In this document: positions 42,563-51,001 of the stretch, piece after piece | Layout: each line of letters begins with the position of its first letter | How positions within the stretch are numbered: the stretch's first letter is position 1 | Source of the DNA: Laedolimicola sp934402125 | GTDB lineage: Bacteria; Bacillota; Clostridia; Lachnospirales; Lachnospiraceae | Assembly: GCF_052065835.1 (NCBI RefSeq) | Contig: NZ_JBQHTG010000001.1 | Coordinates: 1,012,146-1,076,145 of the forward strand | DNA length: 64,000 nucleotides | Direction: 5' to 3' | Notes under the pieces: generated by a model | What the model was told of the DNA's origin: nothing | Databases searched by the model: none | The model's input: the letters and a program-made list of their open reading frames with translations, nothing else | Program-made: the position numbers and the translations under genes

Positions 42563-44479
42563 ATGAGCGCAGAATACGGAGCAGATCAAATCCAGATTTT
42601 GGAAGGACTGGAAGCAGTCCGAAAAAGACCTGGTATGTACATCGGCAGCACCTCCGCCCGCGGTCTTCATCATCTGGTTTACGAGATCGTAGACAACGCA
42701 GTAGATGAGGCTTTGGCAGGCTTCTGTAAAAATATCGATGTGACGATTCATAAGGATAATTCCATTACAGTCATCGACGACGGCCGTGGTATTCCGGTGG
42801 GAATCAATCACAAGGCGGGCATCCCGGCGGTAGAGGTGGTATTTACCATACTGCACGCAGGCGGAAAGTTCGGCGGTGGAGGCTATAAGGTATCCGGCGG
42901 TCTGCACGGCGTAGGAGCATCCGTAGTTAACGCTCTGTCCGAGTGGCTGGAGGTCCGTATCTACAGCGAGGGAAAAATCTATTACCAGCGGTATGAGAGA
43001 GGACATTCGGTGGAGCCGCTGAAGGTGATTGGCGATTGTGATCTGGAGAAAACCGGAACCCAGGTTACCTTTTTACCGGATAAAGAGATTTTTGAAGAAA
43101 CTGTTTATGATTACGATACCCTGAAAATCCGTCTGCGGGAGATGGCATTTCTGACAAAGGGGCTGAATATCGTTCTCAGGGACGATCGACAGGAGCCTCA
43201 GTTTAAGAAGGAATTCTGCTACGAGGGCGGTATCAAGGAGTTCGTAAGCTATCTGAACCGTTCCAAGACGGCTCTTTACGATCAGATTATCTACTGCGAG
43301 GGAATGGTAAATGATGTTTTCGTAGAGGTAGCCCTGCAGCACAATGATTCCTATACGGAAAACTGCTACAGCTTTGTAAATAACATCAATACACCGGAGG
43401 GTGGTACCCATCTGACCGGCTTTAAAAACGCACTGACCAAGACCTTTAATGATTACGCGCGGAAAAATAAGCTCCTGAAGGACAGCGATCCCAGTCTCAA
43501 CGGCGATGATATCCGGGAGGGACTGACCGCTATCATCAGCATTAAGATTGGAGAGCCCCAGTTCGAGGGTCAGACCAAACAGAAGCTGGGCAACAGTGAA
43601 GCCCGCGGAGCCGTGGATAACGTAGTTTCTGAACAGCTGATGATTTTCCTGGAGCAGAATCCCATGGTTGCCAAGGTCATTCTGGAAAAATCCATTCTGG
43701 CCCAGCGTGCCCGAGAGGCTGCCAGAAAGGCAAGGGATCTGACACGGAGAAAGACTGCCCTGGACGGCATGGCGCTGCCCGGAAAGCTGGCAGATTGCTC
43801 CGATAAAAATCCGGAGAACTGCGAGATCTACATCGTAGAGGGAGATTCCGCAGGCGGCTCCGCCAAGACGGCCCGTTCCCGCGCGACTCAGGCGATCCTG
43901 CCCCTGCGCGGTAAGATTCTGAACGTGGAAAAGGCCCGTCTGGATAAGATTTACGCCAATGCGGAGATCAAGGCTATGATTACCGCCTTTGGTACCGGTA
44001 TCCATGATGATTTTGATATCAGCAAGCTTCGGTATCACAAGATCATTCTGATGACCGATGCCGATGTGGACGGCGCGCATATCAGTACCCTGCTTCTTAC
44101 ATTTATTTACAGATTTATGCCGGATCTCATCAAGGAGGGTTATGTATATCTGGCCCAGCCGCCTCTCTATAAGCTGGAGCGGAACAAAAAGGTCTGGTAT
44201 GCCTACAGTGATCAGCAGCTTGCCGATATTCTGAATGAGGTAGGCCGCGATACCAGCAACAAGATCCAGCGTTATAAAGGTCTGGGTGAGATGGACGCCG
44301 AGCAGCTCTGGGAGACCACCATGGATCCGGAGCGGCGTATTCTGAAGCGCGTAACCATGGAGGACGCGGATTCCGCGGAGATCGATCTGACCTTTAATAC
44401 CCTGATGGGCGATAAGGTAGAGCCGAGACGGGAATTCATCGAAACCAACGCGAAATACGTGAAAAACTTAGACATTTAA
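42563..44479 (+). CDS. gyrB: DNA gyrase subunit B
   Basis: 638 residues. GHKL ATPase domain (EIVDNAVDEALAG, GRGIPV, GGLHGVGASVVNALS), transducer, and TOPRIM domain with EGDSAGGSAKTARSR and MTDADVDGAHI. It lacks the insertion seen in Gram-negative GyrB. Supplies ATP-driven supercoiling with GyrA. Confidence 0.98.
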   Translation: MSAEYGADQIQILEGLEAVRKRPGMYIGSTSARGLHHLVYEIVDNAVDEALAGFCKNIDVTIHKDNSITVIDDGRGIPVGINHKAGIPAVEVVFTILHAGGKFGGGGYKVSGGLHGVGASVVNALSEWLEVRIYSEGKIYYQRYERGHSVEPLKVIGDCDLEKTGTQVTFLPDKEIFEETVYDYDTLKIRLREMAFLTKGLNIVLRDDRQEPQFKKEFCYEGGIKEFVSYLNRSKTALYDQIIYCEGMVNDVFVEVALQHNDSYTENCYSFVNNINTPEGGTHLTGFKNALTKTFNDYARKNKLLKDSDPSLNGDDIREGLTAIISIKIGEPQFEGQTKQKLGNSEARGAVDNVVSEQLMIFLEQNPMVAKVILEKSILAQRAREAARKARDLTRRKTALDGMALPGKLADCSDKNPENCEIYIVEGDSAGGSAKTARSRATQAILPLRGKILNVEKARLDKIYANAEIKAMITAFGTGIHDDFDISKLRYHKIILMTDADVDGAHISTLLLTFIYRFMPDLIKEGYVYLAQPPLYKLERNKKVWYAYSDQQLADILNEVGRDTSNKIQRYKGLGEMDAEQLWETTMDPERRILKRVTMEDADSAEIDLTFNTLMGDKVEPRREFIETNAKYVKNLDI

Positions 44480-44540
44480 CAGTTCAGCCATGGGTCTGCG
44501 CGGCTGAACGTATGTAACCTATAACAAGGGAGAATAGAAA

Positions 44541-47036
44541 ATGGAAGACAATATCTTTGACAAAATCCACGACGTGGATTTGAAAAAGACCATGGAGGAT
44601 TGTTATATCGATTATGCCATGAGCGTAATCGCTGCCCGTGCCCTTCCGGACGTCCGGGACGGTTTAAAGCCGGTACAGCGGCGTGTGCTTTATTCCATGA
44701 TCGAGCTGAATAACGGACCGGATAAGCCCCACAGAAAGTGCGCGCGTATCGTCGGTGATACCATGGGTAAATATCACCCCCATGGAGACAGCTCTATCTA
44801 CGGAGCCCTGGTTAATATGGCCCAGGACTGGTCCACCCGTTATCCGCTGGTAGACGGACACGGAAATTTTGGTTCCGTGGATGGTGACGGCGCTGCGGCA
44901 ATGCGATATACAGAGGCCCGCCTGAGTAAGATTTCCATGGAAATGCTGGCGGACATCAATAAAAATACCGTAGACTTTGTACCGAACTTCGATGAGACCG
45001 AGAAGGAGCCTTCTGTGCTGCCCTCCCGTTTTCCCAATCTGCTGGTCAACGGAACCACAGGTATCGCAGTCGGTATGGCCACCAACATTCCGCCCCACAA
45101 CCTGCGCGAGGTGGTAAAGGCGGTGGTGAAGCTTATCGATAACCGGATCGAAGAGGATCGGGACACCACCATCGAAGAAATCTTAAAGATTGTCAAGGGA
45201 CCGGATTTTCCCACAGGCGCGGAGATTCTCGGAACCCGCGGCATTGAGGAAGCATACCGTACCGGCCGGGGCAAGATCCGGGTGCGCGCGGTTACCAATA
45301 TAGAGACCATGAGCAACGGCAAGAGCCGTATCGTGGTAACAGAGCTTCCCTATATGGTCAATAAGGCGCGGCTGATCGAGAAGATCGCCGAGCTGGTAAA
45401 AGAGAAGCGGATCGACGGTATCACCTACATTGGAGATGAATCCAGCCGGGAAGGCATGCGGATCAACATTGAGCTCCGCAAGGACGCCAACGCCAGTGTA
45501 ATTTTAAATCAGCTGTATAAGCACACACAGCTTCAGGATACCTACGGCGTGATTATGCTGGCTCTGGTAAATAACGAGCCGAAGGTGCTGAATCTTCTGG
45601 ATATGCTGAAGTATTATCTGCTTCACCAGGAAGACGTAGTGACCCGCCGTACCAGATACGATCTGAACAAGGCGGAGGAACGTGCCCATATCTTAAAGGG
45701 TCTGCTGATTGCCCTGGATCATATCGACGAAGTAATCCAGATTATCCGCGGTTCCCGGTCTACGCCGGAGGCGAAGCAGAAGCTGATGGATCGCTTTGAA
45801 CTGGACGATGTACAGGCACAGGCTATCGTAGATATGCGTCTGCGTACACTGACCGGTCTGGAACGGGAGAAGCTGGAGGCAGAATATAAGGCGCTGATGG
45901 AGCAGATTGATTACCTGAAGGGAATTCTGGCAGATGAGAAAAAGCTGCTGGGCGTCATCAAGGAAGAGATTACCGTAATTGCGGACAAATACGGCGATGA
46001 TCGCCGGACCAGCATCGGCTTTGACGAATTTGATCTGTCCATGGAGGACCTGATCCCGGAGGAGGACGTGGTTATTACCATGACCAATCTGGGTTATATC
46101 AAGCGTATGACCACGGATAATTTCAAAAGCCAGAACCGTGGCGGCAAGGGAATCAAGGGTATGCAGACCATCAATGAGGATTACATTGAGGATCTGATGA
46201 TGACCACTACCCACCACTACATCATGTTCTTTACCAATACCGGTAAGGTTTACCGTCTGAAGGGCTACGAGATTCCGGAGGCCAGCCGGACCTCGAGAGG
46301 AACCGCGATTATCAACCTTCTGTCCCTGCAGCCGGGAGAGAAGATCACAGCGGTGATCCCCATCAAGGAGTACGAGGAAGGCAAGTATCTGTTCATGGCC
46401 ACCAGAAATGGCCTGGTGAAGAAAACAGCTATCCGGGAATACTCCAATGTGAAGAAATCCGGACTGGTAGCGATCAACCTTCGTGATAATGACGAGTTGA
46501 TCGAGGTAAAATATACCAACAATGAGCAGGACGTATTCCTGATCACCAAGTATGGTATGTGCATCCGTTTCCGCGAGACAGACGTGAGAGCCACCGGCCG
46601 TGCGTCCATGGGCGTCATCGGTATGAATCTGACCGATCAGGACGAAATCGTGGCTATGCAGGTGCGCAGCCAGGGCGAGTATCTTCTGGTAGTATCCGAA
46701 AAGGGTCTGGGCAAGCGTACCGGCATGGACGAGTTTACCGTACAGAACCGCGGCGGCAAGGGCGTGAAGTGCTATAAGATCACCGATAAGACCGGAAATG
46801 TGGTCGGCGCCAAGGCAGTCAACGAAGACAATGAGGTAATGCTGATTACCACAGAGGGAATCATTATCCGGATTCCCTGCGGCGGCATTTCCATCGTAGG
46901 CCGTATCGCATCCGGCGTGAAGCTTATGAACGTGGATTCTGAAAATGTATCGGTCGCAAGTATCGCGAAGGTGCGGGAGCAGATGAATAAGGACGATTCT
47001 GTAGAAGAGATTGAGAATTCTGAAACGGAAGAATAA
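44541..47036 (+). CDS. gyrA: DNA gyrase subunit A
   Basis: 831 residues. The active-site tyrosine lies in ARYTEARLSKI-like MRYTEARLS. The quinolone-determining region reads GKYHPHGDSSIYGALV, with a susceptible-type Ser and acidic-equivalent Gly at the usual positions. The C-terminal beta-pinwheel contains the GyrA box (QNRGGKG, seen twice as NRGGKGIKG and NRGGKGVKC). It is followed by a strong terminator. Confidence 0.98.
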   Translation: MEDNIFDKIHDVDLKKTMEDCYIDYAMSVIAARALPDVRDGLKPVQRRVLYSMIELNNGPDKPHRKCARIVGDTMGKYHPHGDSSIYGALVNMAQDWSTRYPLVDGHGNFGSVDGDGAAAMRYTEARLSKISMEMLADINKNTVDFVPNFDETEKEPSVLPSRFPNLLVNGTTGIAVGMATNIPPHNLREVVKAVVKLIDNRIEEDRDTTIEEILKIVKGPDFPTGAEILGTRGIEEAYRTGRGKIRVRAVTNIETMSNGKSRIVVTELPYMVNKARLIEKIAELVKEKRIDGITYIGDESSREGMRINIELRKDANASVILNQLYKHTQLQDTYGVIMLALVNNEPKVLNLLDMLKYYLLHQEDVVTRRTRYDLNKAEERAHILKGLLIALDHIDEVIQIIRGSRSTPEAKQKLMDRFELDDVQAQAIVDMRLRTLTGLEREKLEAEYKALMEQIDYLKGILADEKKLLGVIKEEITVIADKYGDDRRTSIGFDEFDLSMEDLIPEEDVVITMTNLGYIKRMTTDNFKSQNRGGKGIKGMQTINEDYIEDLMMTTTHHYIMFFTNTGKVYRLKGYEIPEASRTSRGTAIINLLSLQPGEKITAVIPIKEYEEGKYLFMATRNGLVKKTAIREYSNVKKSGLVAINLRDNDELIEVKYTNNEQDVFLITKYGMCIRFRETDVRATGRASMGVIGMNLTDQDEIVAMQVRSQGEYLLVVSEKGLGKRTGMDEFTVQNRGGKGVKCYKITDKTGNVVGAKAVNEDNEVMLITTEGIIIRIPCGGISIVGRIASGVKLMNVDSENVSVASIAKVREQMNKDDSVEEIENSETEE

Positions 47037-47081
47037 AATATCGAAAATCAATAAAAATATATTGAAAAACGATAAATAAAG

Positions 47082-47132
47082 TAGTAAGATACAGGTATCT
47101 GAAAGGGATAGATGTATCTTACTATTTTTTTT
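47082..47132 (+). terminator. gyrA terminator
   Basis: Perfect 12-bp stem (TAGTAAGATACA 47082-47093 with 47113-47124), followed by eight T. Confidence 0.9.
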
Positions 47133-47159
47133 AACGTAATTTCATTACAGGAGGTAATT

Positions 47160-47600
47160 ATGAAAGTGACAAAATTTACAAAGGCTTTGTTGGATTTCAT
47201 GCTCTGGGCGGGGATTCTGGCGGCTTTCAGTCTTCCGGTTTCCCTGAAAATCCTGGGAGACTATTTTCCGGAGTATCGGCGGTATTACCTGCCACTGCTG
47301 GTGTTCCTGTTTCTCTCCGGCATTTTCGCGGTGCTGATTATCCGGGAGCTCCGCTCTATGTTCCGGACGGTTCTTGCTTCGGACTGCTTCGTGGAGAAGA
47401 ACGTAATCAGCCTGAAGAGAATGTCGGTTTACAGCTTCTGGATTGCGGGACTGACCGTGATTCGATTATTTCTGGCGACGACCCCGGCGGCTATGGTGGA
47501 GGTGCTGGTGTTCCTGATCGCGGGTCTGTTCAGCCGGGTGCTGGCAGACGTCTTCGATCAGGCTGTTACCTACAAGCTGGAAAATGATTTAACCATATAG
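47160..47600 (+). CDS. DUF2975 membrane protein
   Basis: 146 residues starting at ATG 47160 behind AGGAGGT. Four predicted membrane helices with the DUF2975 layout (two helices, a loop with SLKRMSVYSFWIAGL, two helices). Function unknown. DUF2975 genes are very often followed by a small XRE regulator, as here (11 bases on). Confidence 0.85.
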   Translation: MKVTKFTKALLDFMLWAGILAAFSLPVSLKILGDYFPEYRRYYLPLLVFLFLSGIFAVLIIRELRSMFRTVLASDCFVEKNVISLKRMSVYSFWIAGLTVIRLFLATTPAAMVEVLVFLIAGLFSRVLADVFDQAVTYKLENDLTI

Positions 47601-47611
47601 GGGGATTTGAG

Positions 47612-47851
47612 ATGTCAATTCGTATCAATCTGGACGTGATGATGGCCAGGCGGAAAATCGGCCTCACGGAGCTTTCCCAGGAGGTAGACGTGACCATGGC
47701 CAATCTGTCCATTTTAAAAAATAACAAGGCAAAGGCAGTACGGTTTTCAACGCTGAATGCCATCTGTAAGGCGCTGGACTGTCAGCCCGGCGATATTCTG
47801 GAATACGTTCCGGACGGAGACGGGGCAGAGGTCAGCGGAAAGGGGATCTGA
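47612..47851 (+). CDS. Small XRE-family (YozG-like) regulator
   Basis: 79 residues, almost entirely a helix-turn-helix (MMARRKIGLTELSQEVDVT, LSILKNNKAKAVRFSTLNAI), ending in the family pattern LDCQPGDILEYVPD. It probably represses its own operon with DUF2975. The next gene starts one base after its stop. Confidence 0.9.
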   Translation: MSIRINLDVMMARRKIGLTELSQEVDVTMANLSILKNNKAKAVRFSTLNAICKALDCQPGDILEYVPDGDGAEVSGKGI

Positions 47852-47852
47852 C

Positions 47853-49304
47853 ATGAAACTATCGGACAGAGAAAAAAATGTAAGTGATTTGCAGCTGCTG
47901 TTGGGATTTTCGGCTTTTTATGTATGCTGTCTTTTTGAAAATGTTTCCGGAATCCTGTACCCGGTGTTTCTGCTCGGAATAATCTGGCTGTACGGTTTTC
48001 TGATGGAGCGGGCCGGCCGGAGGATCAAAAAGGAATCCCGGCGTTATCTGCTGGCGGTTCTGCTTCTGGGTATTTCTACATTCCTGACCGGCAATCCTGT
48101 AATCATCTGGCTGAACAGGCTGGCAGTGTGGCTGCTGTGGGGCATGGTGATCCTGCATGACGGCCGGGAGGATCAAAACTGGAGTGTATTCCGCTATATG
48201 GGAGACCTTTTGGATCTGGCGGTTACGGTTCTGACCCGTCTCTTTGCGGTATTTCCGGAGCTGGCGAGAAGCCGGAGAGAACGGCAGAGGGAGTCAGGTA
48301 CGGAGAACAGGAAGCATGACAAGCTGATTTATGTGATTCTGGGACTCCTGTTGGGTGCAACCCTGCTCTGCCTGATTCTGCCGCTGCTGATTTCCGCTGA
48401 CGCGGTCTTCGATCAGCTGCTGGGGGAGGCTTTTGATTTTGCGGTAAGAATTCTGGGAAATCTGATGATCCCCACGAAGCTTATCCGAATCCTGCTGATG
48501 TTTCTGTGGGGCGTGATGTTCTTCTATGGCGTATACAGCGCTGTAAAAAACCGGAAGGATCCGAGCGGAGAAAAGGATCTGCGCACCCAGGAGCCGGTTC
48601 TGGCCATTACGGTGCTGGCTGTGATTGGCGTCGTGTATCTGCTGTTCTGTATGGTACAGATATCCTATCTGTTCACCGGCGGCTTTGCGCTTCCGGAGGA
48701 GTATTCCTACGCGGGCTTTGCCAGACAGGGCTTTTTCCAGCTTTTGTTTGTCAGCGGGCTGAATCTGCTGCTGGTGCTGGTGATTCTGGGCTTTTTCCGG
48801 GAAAATAAGATCCTGAAAATCATGCTGACTGTCCTTTCCGCCTGCACCTACATCATGATGATCTCCTCCGCCTGCCGGATGATCCTGTATATTCAGGCTT
48901 ATCAGCTGACGAGACTCCGGGTTCTGGTGTTGTTTGCGTTGCTGGTACTGGCAGTACTGTTCGCGGGCGTGATTCGCAATATTTACCGGGAGAACTTTCC
49001 TTTGTTCCGGTACAGCGTGGCGGTGGTGACGGTGATTTACCTGATGTTATCCTTCAGCCATATGGACGCCTGGATTGCTTCTTACAATATCGCTCACAAT
49101 CAGACCAGCTATTTTTACGAGCTGTCCACAGACGCGTCGGGCCCGATGCTGAAAGCCGCAAAGGAAGGAACGGCGGAGACGGAGATGACGAGAGCATATT
49201 TTTCCATGAATGAGTATCGGCAGGAGGAGCATACGGGGATCCGGAAATTCAACGTGTCAGAGTTTTTGTTCAGGCTTCGGTGCAGAGAATACTTTCTAAG
49301 CTGA
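47853..49304 (+). CDS. DUF4173-type polytopic membrane protein
   Basis: 483 residues from ATG 47853. About eleven membrane helices in two blocks, with a basic loop (RSRRERQRESGTENRKHDK) between and a soluble C-terminus containing SYNIAHNQTSYFYELSTDASGP, a pattern seen in DUF4173/DUF4153 proteins. Function unknown. The gene order DUF2975-XRE-DUF4173 is common in Lachnospiraceae, so the trio is probably one unit. Confidence 0.8.
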   Translation: MKLSDREKNVSDLQLLLGFSAFYVCCLFENVSGILYPVFLLGIIWLYGFLMERAGRRIKKESRRYLLAVLLLGISTFLTGNPVIIWLNRLAVWLLWGMVILHDGREDQNWSVFRYMGDLLDLAVTVLTRLFAVFPELARSRRERQRESGTENRKHDKLIYVILGLLLGATLLCLILPLLISADAVFDQLLGEAFDFAVRILGNLMIPTKLIRILLMFLWGVMFFYGVYSAVKNRKDPSGEKDLRTQEPVLAITVLAVIGVVYLLFCMVQISYLFTGGFALPEEYSYAGFARQGFFQLLFVSGLNLLLVLVILGFFRENKILKIMLTVLSACTYIMMISSACRMILYIQAYQLTRLRVLVLFALLVLAVLFAGVIRNIYRENFPLFRYSVAVVTVIYLMLSFSHMDAWIASYNIAHNQTSYFYELSTDASGPMLKAAKEGTAETEMTRAYFSMNEYRQEEHTGIRKFNVSEFLFRLRCREYFLS

Positions 49305-49326
49305 ATACTTTCCTACTGAATTTAGG

Positions 49327-49355
49327 GTGACAAAAGAAAGGCTTTATACTATAAT
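49327..49355 (+). promoter_or_regulatory. Promoter upstream of the glycosyltransferase genes
   Basis: GTGACA (49327-49332), 17-bp spacer, TATAAT (49350-49355). The -10 overlaps the left arm of the following hairpin. Confidence 0.55.
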
Positions 49356-49409
49356 TACATTGAATTCTTATACCATTTCCGGGTAATGAGAATTCAATGT
49401 AATTTTTTT
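49353..49409 (+). terminator. Intrinsic terminator of the DUF4173 transcript
   Basis: Perfect 15-bp stem (49353-49367 with 49390-49404) followed by a T-run. Transcripts from the overlapping promoter would start within the left arm and so escape it. Confidence 0.75.
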
Positions 49410-49427
49410 GTGGAAAATGGAGATTGT

Positions 49428-50945
49428 ATGCAAAATAAATTATTACGGGCGGCCGGTGGAGTCGTTCTCTGGCTGTCCATCCTGCTTTTTGGATTTCTGA
49501 CCGTAGCCAGTCTTGTCAGCACCACATATTTTACCCCGGATTCCTCCTATGGGGAGCGACCGGAATACAGAATGGATTGGATTCCCGTGAACCTGTTGTT
49601 TCTGGCGGCTATGGCAGGAATTCTGTATCTGGCATATAAAAAACAGATATTTGAGAAAATTTCAGTAAGGGCCCTGGCGGCTGTCGCAGTTCTTTTCGTG
49701 ATCGGTATGAGCATCCTGTGGATTCAGGTGAGCCACACCTATCCGGAAGCGGATCAGATGGCGGTTTCCTGGGTGTCCTACCTGATGAGCCAGAATAATT
49801 TTCTGTTCTTTGAGCATGGAAAATACATGCAGATTTATCCGAACCAGCTGGGACTTTCCGCAATTCTGGAGGCCCTGTACCGGCTGACCGGAGGAGAAAA
49901 CTGGAAAGCTTTTATGTACCTGACAGCCCTGGCAAATGGAGGCGTTGTATACCTGCTTTATAAAATTACGGACAGGCTTTATCAGGATCAGATAGCGGAC
50001 AGGCTGGTATTGCTGGCGTCCATGGGATGCATCCAAATCATTCTGTACAGCACGTTCCTTTATGGAATCATGCTGGGACTGTTCTTCGCACTGGGCTCTT
50101 TTTACGCGCTGCTTCTTTTCCTGGAATATGGAACATGGCGCTATGCGGTGCTTTCCGGAATTTTGATCGGAATCTCCATTCTGGTGAAGAATAATTACAG
50201 TATCTTTCTGGTGGCGCTGGTGATTCTGCTTCTGTATGATGGGGTAAAAAAAAGAGGAAAAAGTCTGCCGGCAGTTCTGATTCTGCTCGGAATGACGCTG
50301 CTCTTAAGTAAAAGCCTGACTACTTTTTACGAGACCCGCTCAGGTCTTGCGATTGAAAGCGGTATGCCAAAATCCCTCTGGGTAGCCATGGGGATACAGG
50401 AGGGAGAGCGCGCCGAGGGCTGGTATAACGGATTTAATTATGATACGTACATAAACTCGGATTGTAATCCGGAGATCAGCGATGCCATAGCGAAGAAAAG
50501 CATTGGGGAGGCTCTGGATAAATTTCAAAGGGATCCGGTTTATGCCGGCCGGTTTTATCTGAAAAAAACCATATCCCAGTGGAACGAGCCCACCTATGAG
50601 GCTCTTTGGGTCAACCAGTTTCACAGCGGAGAATTTTCCACCATTGTCCAGAGTATTTATGAGGGCAAGCTGTACCGTGTGCTGAATGAATACATGAATT
50701 TCTTCCAGCTTCTGGTATTTGCTTCCGTTTTCGCAGGACTTCTGAATAGCAGAAACGGGAAAAAGAGGTGGCAGCTTTCAGAGCTTTTTCTGCCCATGGT
50801 GATTCTGGGAGGATTTCTGTTCCACACCATCTGGGAAGCCAAATCCCAGTATATCTTCCCGTATTTCGTCTGTATGCTTCCGGGCGCGGCCGCAGGACTG
50901 GCGGGAATGATGAGAAAATGGAACAGCCATAAGAAAGAAAAGTAA
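49428..50945 (+). CDS. GT-C type membrane glycosyltransferase (family 39-like)
   Basis: 505 residues from ATG 49428 (GGAG upstream). About eleven membrane helices. The first outer loop carries HTYPEADQMAVSW, the acidic motif expected for a GT-C catalytic base, followed by FFEHGKYMQIYPNQLG. Members transfer sugars from lipid carriers to proteins, lipids or wall polymers outside the membrane. The substrate is unknown. The next gene looks like a second, larger enzyme of similar type. Confidence 0.75.
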   Translation: MQNKLLRAAGGVVLWLSILLFGFLTVASLVSTTYFTPDSSYGERPEYRMDWIPVNLLFLAAMAGILYLAYKKQIFEKISVRALAAVAVLFVIGMSILWIQVSHTYPEADQMAVSWVSYLMSQNNFLFFEHGKYMQIYPNQLGLSAILEALYRLTGGENWKAFMYLTALANGGVVYLLYKITDRLYQDQIADRLVLLASMGCIQIILYSTFLYGIMLGLFFALGSFYALLLFLEYGTWRYAVLSGILIGISILVKNNYSIFLVALVILLLYDGVKKRGKSLPAVLILLGMTLLLSKSLTTFYETRSGLAIESGMPKSLWVAMGIQEGERAEGWYNGFNYDTYINSDCNPEISDAIAKKSIGEALDKFQRDPVYAGRFYLKKTISQWNEPTYEALWVNQFHSGEFSTIVQSIYEGKLYRVLNEYMNFFQLLVFASVFAGLLNSRNGKKRWQLSELFLPMVILGGFLFHTIWEAKSQYIFPYFVCMLPGAAAGLAGMMRKWNSHKKEK

Positions 50946-51001
50946 GTGAAACCAAAGGAATACCCTGGAAACATGGGCAAAAATAGGAAAGGTTTTAGAC
51001 T

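Noticed and set aside
45693..47051. 452-codon open frame on the - strand
   Set aside because: Antisense shadow of gyrA produced by its codon bias.
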